A stretch of DNA of 64,000 nucleotides, taken from positions 62,001 to 126,000 of the forward strand of contig JAFCMP010000102.1 in assembly GCA_017506865.1 (NCBI GenBank), read 5' to 3'. The position numbers and the translations under genes are program-made. Under the pieces are notes generated by a model, which worked only from the letters and a program-made list of their open reading frames with translations, was not told the DNA's origin and made no database searches. Each line of letters opens with the position of its first letter. The first letter of the stretch is position 1. Positions 47,445 through 57,001 of the stretch are shown here, one piece after another. Origin of the DNA: Tribonema minus. Lineage: Eukaryota; Sar; Xanthophyceae; Tribonematales; Tribonemataceae.

Positions 47445-48373
47445 CAGTTTTCCCCGTAGAAGTGAACGAGAGTGCTGCTAGCCTGGGTGTTGCCGCGTCG
47501 GTGCCTGCTCGCACGCGTCAAAAACCAAGGTGGTGCCCGGTCAGCGTGTGCAACGGAGGCAGCTCCTACCACACGGGTGATACTGGTGCCAGTGTCAATC
47601 AGGTCAGGCGTGTGAGTGAAAAGGCTGCTGCAGCGTGCAGAGCGCCATGCATGCAGCGCGCTGCATGTACACACCTACGTTGAGACGTACATGGTTGAAT
47701 AGCTCTCCATGACGCGCGCAGAGATTTGGTCTAAGCAGAGCCGAGATGAGGCACTCACCTAGGCAGCGAGGACCGTCCCCGGCTTTCACCTAGCACGTAA
47801 GGCACCTGCGACGCGCCTCTCGCCCGGCAGCGCTGGCTTCGCTTCAGTCGTGCAGCGACAGGTCTTATGATCAAAAGCTTTTGATTTCAGCGAGCTCGAG
47901 GCTGATTTCACCGCACGAGGGATCACTTGAGTAAACCTACCCACAGCGCATACCTACCCCACGGTGTGGCAAGGGGCGCACGGCCCACGTGCGATGGTGA
48001 AATGACAAGTGCAAGGTCAATGACAAATGTACGGCATCAAGATGACCTCCAGGGAAGATGCGCAGACTGATGTGCATCTGTCATCAGCACAGAGCCCCAG
48101 CGCGTGCGCTCCAACACATTGACACTACGACAAGCCGGCCCGGGGGGCCCCCGGGGGAGGGCGCGGGTTTAACTACCAGAAGTGGAATATTTCATTGAAA
48201 TAATAATCTTTGTCAGTCAAGGACACCTCACATACTATCGGTCTACTGCACATGTCGTAGCGGAATCACAATCTGATTCAACACCAGCACACCTTCACTC
48301 ATGACCGCAACGCATAGTTTTTTTACTGTGAGACTGCAGTGTGATGGCATACCCCACCGGACTTGCCAATGCC
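47445..48373. other. Upstream region of the membrane-protein gene, no other gene
   Basis: Contains an AT palindrome (ATCAAAAGCTTTTGAT, 47,871) and a GC palindrome (CCCGGGGGGCCCCCGGG, about 48,140). It ends at the target sequence AGTGAGTAC (48374-48382) of the LINE array. Confidence 0.45.
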
Positions 48374-48382
48374 AGTGAGTAC

Positions 48383-50245
48383 TTTTTATTAATTCTCGCT
48401 CAGGGCGCGAAAAAGCCCAGATGATTGGCATCTAGCTGTAAGGAATCAACATGTCGTATGACAGTCTGAAAGTGTCGCAACGACAACCACTCAAACGCCG
48501 CCGCCGCCAAATGGCATCTAGTGAGTACTTTTTATTAATTCTCGCTCAGGGCGCGAAAAAGCCCAGATGATTGGCATCTAGCTGTAAGGAATCTACATGT
48601 CGTATGACAGTCTGAAAGTGTCGCAACGACAACCACTCAAACGCCGCCGCCGCCAAATGGCGTCTCGGGGTCCTCCCCTACGTCCTCCTCCATGTGCCCC
48701 CCCCCCCTGGATTCTGCCATGTGTGTCATGACACGGCCAGAGTACGCCATGTGGAGCGCTGCCGACAGTGCCGAGCGTAAGCGCGCCAGGGCGATGCCCT
48801 TGAGAGCTTTAGGGCGCGCTCCTCCGGGCACTGACATCCTGGCTGGCATACTCCGTCGCCACAGCCTCCAGCAGCTTCCGCCCCTGCTCCCCGATGCTGC
48901 CAAATGACCCTATTGCCAAAGTGGCAAGTTTGTAGCAATTCTGATCATAATGACCAGAATAGTGGGTAGTCTTGGCGGCCTCTTGGTCGCGGCAGCATCG
49001 CTCGGGGTCTGCTGCAGTCTTCGCCGCCCGCGACGCCACCTGTGCCTTGAAGCAGGTAACGTCCACCATGAGCGGTAGGTGGCGTGTCGGGTCGTCGTAG
49101 CCGGTCACCGGGAAGGCGTCGGCAGGCAGCACGATGTCCATCCTGCGACTCCCCGGCGGCCCGGCGGACCCCAGAAACGGCGTGTAGTCCTCGTCCACCA
49201 GTCCCGTTTTGAGGTATTGCCGCAGGATGCGCTGCGTGGCCCTCTTGACGCTATTGTGGACGATGGTGTCGTGCGCCTTGACGCGTGGCGCTTGACACAG
49301 CCGTGCATGCAGGGTGCCGCCCGGCGACTTCCCGCACAGCTTGCAGCCTGCCGTCTGCTCCTCTACTCCGATGGCGCGTTTGACGGCCAGCTGCCAGGAT
49401 AGGCCATCGAACGAAGCCGTTGTGGAGTACATGGGCTCGTTGAGGAATGCCATGCCGATCGAGTGCATGTGGCGCTGCGACCGGAATCGAGCAAGTGCTT
49501 GCGTGCGTTGCGTGCTCTGCGGCAGCTGTTGCAGGTCCGCCTCCACCTTATCTGCAAGCGCGGTAGCGACGGCATCTGCAAGCGCACTCTGATTGGGGCG
49601 CTTCAGGCTACACTGCAACTGCAGAGCACTGGCGTCAAGTACGCAAGCAGCATCCGCACCAGTGCCACCACCTGCTGTCGGCCACAGCGGCGGCTGCTGC
49701 GTAGGTGGTTGCTGCTGCAGTGGCGTTAGCGCTGGTGGCAGTATCTGTTCCAGCTTGTCACCTGTTGCTGCACGTAGAGATGTGGCAGCTGTGGCGATCG
49801 TCCGCAGTGAGTACTTTTTATTAATTGAGTACCTTTTACTAATTCTCGCTCAGGCGCAAAAGTGCCCAGATGAATGGTATCTAAGCTTGCTGTACGGAGC
49901 CTACATGTTGTGTGACAGTCTGGAAGTGTCACAATGACAACCACAGTCAAAACAACCGCCGAATGGCATCTTGAGATCCTATGTACCCTACGTCCTCCTC
50001 CATGTCCCCCCCCCCCCCCCCCCCCCCCCGGATTCTGCCATGTGTGTCATGACACGGCCAGAGTACACCATGTGGAGCGCTGCCGACAGTGGCGAGCGTA
50101 AGCGCGCCAGGGCGATGCCCTTGAGAGCTTTAGGGCGCGCTCCTCCGGGCACTGACATCCTGCTGGCATACTCCGTCGTTGCAGCCTCCTGCCCTGCGCC
50201 CCGATGCTGCCAGATGACCCGATCGCCAAGTGGCAAGTTTGTAGC
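48383..50245 (-). mobile_element. Nested array of four LINE family B fragments at one target site
   Basis: Read from left, the fragments are 48383-48519 (3' UTR and coding end), 48529-49805 (1.28 kb, longest), 49815-49825 (only the last bases) and 49833-50245. All are on the minus strand. The first three share the spacer AGTGAGTAC (48374-48382, 48520-48528, 49806-49814); the fourth follows TGAGTAC (49826-49832). Each spacer is the complement of GTACTCACT, so each insertion used the target copy made by the previous one. The largest fragment is open across the place where the 28.9-kb copy has a frameshift but has its own shift near 48.87 kb. A run of 24 C (50006-50029) sits at the same point as shorter C runs in other copies. 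Confidence 0.88.
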
Positions 50246-50534
50246 TGATGTACACATGTCTCTTTCAAAGAGAAGCACCGATGGGTACAGACATACACTT
50301 CACACAGTGTGGGATCTCAGTACTGTACGCAGCAGGGATTGCACTTGACAGAGCATCACATAACAAAAGAGTTGCAGTTTCTCCACGCCACAAGCTGGCA
50401 GGTTGAGAAGCTGCCAGGCCTGTGTCATTACGTGCACGGGAGCCTGCCCAGCCTCATACAACTAGGTGCAGACTGCCTGTGCCCCTCATGCACAATGTCT
50501 TTGGCAAGGATGTTGATGTACGGCTTGGTTGTAC

Positions 50535-50598
50535 TTTTTATTAATTCTCGCTCAGGGCGCGAAAAAGCCCAGATGATTGGCATCTAGCTGTAAGGAAT
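50535..50598 (-). mobile_element. LINE family B, 64-bp 3' tail with perfect target duplication
   Basis: Only the last 64 bp of the family are present, from the complement of TTCCTTACAGC to AATAAAAA. It is flanked by CTTGGTTGTAC on both sides (50524-50534 and 50599-50609), an 11-bp duplication, which shows that GTAC belongs to the target and not to the element. Confidence 0.92.
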
Positions 50599-50609
50599 CT
50601 TGGTTGTAC

Positions 50610-51205
50610 TTGGTACACTTTCAAAGCTTACTCACATACAACAACGCACATGCGGCATGCCACAAGCCATCTATGTTGTACACTGCTGATCTAAGCAGTA
50701 CCATGCTCATAATGGCAGCAGCGCACGAACATCTACCAGACAGGCACCCAAAGACTCAAGTCCGTCACCACACCTCGCAGCTGTTGTCAATGTGAATGGT
50801 TTTTAACAATTCTACGATGTGTGTAAATAGCGAAGAGCGTGTGTGTGCCGCAGCCCAGCTGGGCGCCAATCCATCAAAATGCGTATCGCTGCTGCCGAGG
50901 CATGGCGCATAGCGCAGCTGCGGCGTGTCGCGCCGCACTGCAGCCATGGCCGGGCTGAGCTGCAGCCGCTGCCGCGATCGCTGCGCTGGCGCTGCTTTGG
51001 CGCTGCGCTGTGCTGCCGCCGCCGCCGCAGCGGCATCGCAGCACTCCGACATCCATATGCGCGCGGCGTGCCAGACGCGCGGCGCGGCGGCGCATAGCGC
51101 CGTCACCGATACCCACACGCGCAAACACACACTTATGCACACACACGCGCGGCGCGCGCGATCGCGCACGCACGCGAATCCCCCCGCCCCCCCTCCCCTT
51201 GCCCC
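50610..51205. other. No gene recognised; 3' flank of the Ig-domain reading frame
   Basis: The left part is AT-rich. 50,840-51,200 is GC-rich and open in several frames on both strands, without a recognisable domain. Confidence 0.4.
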
Positions 51206-54200
51206 CTACTCCGGCGCAACGAGGGCCTCCTCCCACAGCGCGGCGCCGGCGACGTTGCGCACCTCGCACGTGTACGTGCCCATCTCCGCGGCCGAGAGGT
51301 TGGCGCGCAGCAGCGTGGGCGCCGTCGCGCCGCGCACGGGGGCGCCGTTGAGGTACCACTGGAAGTCCGGCGGCGGCACGCCCGTGGCCTTGACGTGCAG
51401 CGCGAGCAGGTCACGCGGGCCCAGCTTCTGCAGAATAAAGTGACTCTCCACCGTGGGAGCCTGCGGCGTGGCGGCGGTAGGGGGCAGGGCAGTGCGCATC
51501 AGCAGCTCGTTTAGATAAGTGTGTGGAGGTGGGAACAGACCAATTGGCTGCAAAGAGGCAACGAGGGGGCGTTGGCCACCGGGTGATGCATGTTGTGATG
51601 GGGCGCAAACTATTATTATGGCCGAGCTTCTGCAGTATTAAGTGACTCTCAGCCGTAGGAGCCTGAGGCGTGGTGGCGGTGGTGGCAGAGAGGGGGCGCA
51701 CATTAGCGGCGTGTTGCGGGAAGTGTGTGTTCAAGGTGTACAAGTAGGAACGCGCGACACATCGGGCTGCAAAGAGGTGGCAAAGAGGGGGTGCTGGCCA
51801 CTGAGTGATAGATGGTAAGATGGGTGCAAATTAAATGGCGCATGTCACGCAGTGATGCTCAGCACTGCTGATGCCTGATGATCACAAGTCATGAAACAGG
51901 ATTCCTGGTGACGCATTTACTTCTGTTCACATGTGACGCATCATGGTGTTATTGCATATGCACAGCGAATCATGCAGAGCATGAGCACAAAAGCGCATGC
52001 TGTGTTTCTCCACATGGCCAGCCCAGTGTAACACCGCCAGTCAGCAGCAGTTGGCGCATCAACCACAGACGCACCCAAGCTGCAATTGTCAGTGTGGACA
52101 TACTGTATGCCATACACCACAACTTCAACGACGGAACCTCCCCTGGCTTGCGGCGCAGCGCGGCATGTATTACACCTGAAGCACACAAAATGGCGGCACC
52201 TATGTATCCCAATCACATGCACTTTGAAGGGCAATGCAGCTACTGACAAGAGGCACCTCAGCGACCCCATGCAACCGTGTGTGTGCTTCAAGAGTCCAGG
52301 CATTGTAAAAAGAAGAAAGACACATTGCCGCCATAGCAGCGGGCACGGACAGCATATGTATACATACATGCACATACTAATGTTGAAGTATAGTACACGA
52401 CAACACGCTCTCAATGATGACAGCGGGGCGCCAGTGCATGCGCCGCTACTGCAGCGAACAACAGGCGCGCTTGCTGAACATGTATGCAAGCATATCATCA
52501 TACACCATACATACCGCGCTCACCTGTGACACACGAATAACAGTATCTGCCCATATAGACTCCCTCCTCCTATTGCTGGCGCGCCACGTAGTGGCCGCCG
52601 CTGCCGCTGCCGCCGCGCCGCCGCCGCCGCCGCCGCCGACGGCCGTCGCCACGCACGTGTAGTGGCCCTCCGTGGTGGCGTTCGCCACCGGTATGCTGTA
52701 GAAACTGCTGTTGGCGCCTGCAATAGCATGCCCCTCCCTAGACCACTGAAACGCCAGGTCCCCCGCGCCCCCCTCCCCGGCGCCGCGCTGCCAGGGCCGC
52801 CCGATGCTGATCGACGCGCCGAGGGGCACCCAGTGCGGGGACGCCGCCAGCGGCGCGCGCCCCATACCCACACTAGCATACCCCCCCCCCCAGTCGGCGC
52901 GCGCCGCCGCCAGCCGCAGCGCGGCGCCGACGCAGCACGCCACCAGCACGCCCACGCCCATGTACAAAATGTGCCCCACCCCGCGGCCTCCGCCGCCGAT
53001 CCAGACCAGCAGCGGCGCGCGCCGCCACCGCCACGCCATTACGCCGCCCTCCTCGCCCACGCCCCACCCACCAGCGGCGGCGGCGCCAAGCCGCGGCGCT
53101 TTCCTGCGCAGCGCGCCGGCGCCGGCGTCCGCGCCCGCCTCCACGGCGCCGGGCTGCGGCGCGTCGTGGCTCGGGGCGCGGATGCTGTGCGCGCTGCCGC
53201 CGCTGCCGCCGCTGCCGCCGCCGCCGCAACCAGCGTGAGCTGGGGCGTCCGGGCACGGCGACGACGGCGGCGTCGGCTGCTGCTGCTGCCGCTGCTTATG
53301 CTTGAGCGGCTGCAGCAGCGGCTGCTGCGGCGGTGGCGGCGGCGCTGGCGCGTGCTCGGCTGGCGCGGCGTCCGTCTGCACGCTCGCGTCTGCGACGCAC
53401 GGCGGCGGCGGCGCCGCGCTGCAGCCCTGGTCCACCGTGGCAGCGCTTGGCGGGGGGTCCGTGTGCGCGTCGACACGCGCGAGCGGCGGCATCGCGTCCA
53501 CGCTGACGGTGCGGAACCGCTTCTTCTTCACAGGGCGCGTCTGCGTCTGCTGCTCCGCCGTCAGCGGCGGCGCGGGGGCGGCGTCCGTGTTGCACGCCGC
53601 CGCGGCGACCTCCGCTGCCTGCGTCTGCACGCTCGACTCCTTGGTGCGGGGCGCCGGCTCCGTGTTGCAGCCGCGCGAGCGCGTTGCCGCTGCGGGTGCC
53701 GCTGCCGCTGGTGCCGCCTCCGCCTCTGCCGCCGCCGTAGCCGCTGCTGACGCCCCCTCCCCCTCCTCGTGCTGCACAGCGGCATCCTCCAGCGCCGGCT
53801 CGCAGCAGCACTGCACGCCCTTGTCCTCGCCGCGGCGCTGCCGCTCTGCAGCATCGCTGCCGCTGCGCTGCTGCTGCTCCTCCGCCGCTGCCGCCTCCGC
53901 CGCCACAACCTCCTTCAGCACAGCGGGCGCGCTTGCGCCGCCGGCAAGGCCTGCGAAACCCCCCTCGCCCCCCCTCTCGCACAGGCAGCTGCCCCCCCGC
54001 AGCGCCTCACGCGCCAGCGAGAACGCCTCCCAGAGGCGCACGAGGTCGCCGTCAAGCGGCGTCGCGCGCGGCGCTCCCGCCTGCTGCAGCGGCGACCACT
54101 TCTGATGCGGGTGGTCCAGCAGGTCCGGCCGGAAGCCGTCGCCCGCGCAGTAGCGCTGCAGCAGGTGCGGGAACATGGCGCACAGGAACCAGTGCTGCGC

Positions 54201-56303
54201 GGCGATCGCGTGCTGGCGCTGCGCCGCTGCCGCCGCCGCTGCCACCGCTGCTTCATCGCCGCCGCCGCCCTCCTCCGACCCCGCCGCGGAGTACTTGCGC
54301 GCCGTGCATCTGCTGCTTATGCCGCTGTAGCTGCGCAGGCTTGAAGTTGTGGAGGAAGTTGAGGTTGGGCTCGGCGAGCGCGTCGCCCGCCACGACGACT
54401 CCGACGTCGTGCCGCTGCCGCTGCCGCCGCAGCAGGGCGACTGCGGCCGCGACGCCAGCGACGCGGGCGCAAAGTGCGGCGGTGGCAGCGGGTACGGCTG
54501 CCGCTGCTGCTGCGGCGGCGGCGGCGGCGCCAGCGGCGGCGGGTGCGGCGCGTGCAGCGCAAACGGGTGCTGGTGGTGCTGGGGCGTGCCAAGCTGCGGC
54601 ATGTGCTGCTGCTGCTGCTGCGGCATGGCCCCTGGAGGCAGCGCTCCGGTGATCATGAAAGCGCCCATGGGCGGCATGCCGCCGCTCATGTACTGCACGG
54701 CGTGCGCGCGGTGCAGGTGCTGCAGGAGCTCCTGCTGCTGCTGCTGCAAGCGGTGCTGCACCTGGTACACGAGCGGGTGACTGGGGTGCTGCGGTGGCGG
54801 CGGCGGCATGCCTGGCTGTGGCGGCGGCGGCGATGGCTGCGGCGGCAGCAGCACCATGTTGGGCATCGGCGATGGGTGTCGCGCGACCACCATTGCCAGC
54901 AGCGGCGGCGGTACACCGTAGTTCTGCTGCTGCTGTTGTGGCGGATGTTGCTGCAGCTGCTGCTGTTGCTGCTGCTGCTGTGGTGGGTGGTGAAACTGCT
55001 GCTGCAGCGCCTGCTGCTGCTGCTGCTGCTGCTGTCCTTGCCGCACCTGCTGCTGTTGTGGCGGCAGCGGCAGCGGCGGTGGCGGCGGCGGCGGCGGCGC
55101 CGCGAGCAGAGCCTCCAGGTGCTGCCGCCCCTTGGCCAGTGCGCTGATAAGCGAGCGCAGCACCGGCAGGCTCACGCTATGACCGAGGTTGTTGGTGTCG
55201 TTCAGGGGGTCCTGAATGTTGCAAAACCGATGCTGGAACCTCTCAGGCGGTGCCCCGGCCGCTGCCGCCACCGCTCCCTCCTTAGCCTGCGCGATCTTGC
55301 TCCTAAGGTGGCTCACGAGAGCCGCAAACTTGTGCTGATCGCTGCCACCACCCGCAACCCCGCTGCCGCCGCTGCTGCCGCCGCTGCTGCCGCCGCCGCT
55401 GCCGCGCCTCTCCTCCTCCGACGCACTCAGGGGCTTGCTGCCGCTAAGCGTCACGCACAGGTTGTCCCAGTCGAAGTCGCTGTACTCCCTGAAGAACGCG
55501 AGCAGGACTTCCGTGGGCGTGCGCAGCTCGCACGCGTTCAGGGCAAACAGGCGCAGCACCATGATGCTGAGGGCGTAGCTGGTGAGGCCCGTCGCCTTGG
55601 CGCCGAACACGGGCTGCGTGATGCCGGCATAGCGCGGTGCCTCGTGCAGGCCCCACGCCTTGAGAAGCAGGACTGACCGCTTGATGAGGTGATCTCGAAC
55701 CCTGCGGTCCGCTTCCTCCAGCAAGAGCGCAGCGGCGAGGGAGCCGATCTGATTCACAGTGATGTCGACGCTGAGCGAGCCCACTATGCACGTGACGATG
55801 CGGGTGCGGGCGTTGACGAAATTGACGTTGCGCACGCTGCTATAGCCGGCGCCATCGTTCTGCCGCAGTACGTCCAGGCATAGCGCCGACGACACCTTCA
55901 ACAGCTCGTGATCAGGATGCCCGTGGTCGGCTGAACTTGGGCACGGTCCGCAAAACAGGACCAAGTCCAGATCGCCGTCCGCCAGATAGGTCCTGAGGGG
56001 GAAGGAGCCACAGGCGAAGAGCTGCCTGCCCAGGTAGCTGGAAACAATGCCGGATACCTGATCCATCACCGCTTGCCGTCGCCGATCGGCAGTTTCGCAT
56101 GGCTGCAAGTGGGAAAGTAGCCACTCCACCTGCTGGTCTACGCTGAGTGGCGCACCGCCTCCGCCCCCCTTCGTGCTTTCACTGCCGCTGCTGCAGCTGT
56201 TGGCGGATCGCCGCCCATCAGCAGCTATTCCATGCCGCGCTTCCTTGCCTTTCCTGAGATTTGCTCCTCGCGGCTTGCATTTGCGACCAACCTCCGCCCC
56301 CAT
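51206..56303 (-). CDS. Nucleotidyltransferase (PAP/OAS1 type) reading through into a membrane segment and two Ig-like domains
   Basis: Exons 52524-56303 and 51206-51460 join in phase 0 to 1,344 residues. The N-terminal ~300 residues match noncanonical poly(A)-polymerase-like nucleotidyltransferases: GSFPLRTYLADGDLDLVLF (GS at 99-100, catalytic Asp 111 and 113), SVDITVNQIGSL (Asp 180), KRSVLLLKAWGLHEA, GLTSYALSIMVLRLF and YSDFDWDNLCVTL. A long Gln/Pro/Ala-rich region follows. From about 1089 the same frame encodes MAWRWRRAPLL, a hydrophobic helix (about 1112-1132), an Ig-like domain (LAFQWSREGHAI, EGHYTCVATA) and, across the splice, a second one (PDFQWYLNGAPV, MGTYTCEVRN). No stop separates the halves. 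It may be one fusion, or two genes with an unseen splice or promoter, the second starting at ATG 53039. ATG 56303 is the first in frame. Confidence 0.7.
51625..51838 (-). repeat. Tandem duplicate of the Ig exon acceptor and 5' edge
   Basis: A unit of about 207 bp (51418-51624) covering intron sequence, the acceptor and the first 14 codons of the last exon is repeated at 51625-51838. The copy keeps CCTCAG and encodes APTAESHLILQKLG against APTVESHFILQKLG in the real exon. The copied exon portion runs into diverged intron-like sequence. Confidence 0.85.
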
Positions 56304-57001
56304 GCCCCTGAGGCGAGCCGGCGATTGTGGTGTGTAAAATTGCGTGCGTCCCCTCGCTAGTGAACACCAGTCAGCAGCAGCATGACCTGCTATCTCAAGT
56401 GGCGTCGCAGCGCCCCTATGCCGCCTCTCGGGGGTCGTGAGGGGGCAACTGCGCCGGATGCTTTTTCTGGTCAAGAAATTTTTTTATTTGTTTGCCGTTG
56501 GCTGTGTCAGTGATGCTGTCGGCGCCATGACGGGACCGGTATGAGCGCGACGCTGTCCTCTTGCTCTGCAGATGACTGGTACGATGTGCTGGCCAAGAGG
56601 TGAGTGGCATGGGTGCAACGTGTACCTTCTGGATCAACTGCCAGTTTTACGCAAGGTGTGCAAGCCACGCTGCTTTTGGACGTAGCAGCAGCCATTGTCA
56701 TAGGCGTGTTTGACTGTGGGTTTTGCGTCAACAAGAGCGCAGTACAATGGCTGGCTTCTGGTAGGATCTGCAGTCGAGATCTGTTGTGAATGTGAAATGT
56801 CTGTACTCCTGTGTGCATTATTCTTGAGCGCGCAGCGAGAGAGTGGAAGCGGGGCAAACGTGCTTGCTCCTTCGCTCGGACATACTGGACCGTTTGAACC
56901 CGAGGAGACGGCATTACACTTCGCAGGACAGCTACGGCACCACACATCCGGATCGCACGAGCGCGTTGCGCAACAGCATCGGCGACGCGTATCCTGTGCA
57001 G
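56304..57001. other. Divergent intergenic region between the nucleotidyltransferase and Sfi1-like genes
   Basis: About 0.7 kb between oppositely directed genes; it must hold the promoter of the minus-strand gene and probably the first exon of the plus-strand gene. A T-rich run lies at about 56,463-56,495. The true first exon and ATG of the Sfi1-like gene could not be fixed. Confidence 0.4.
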
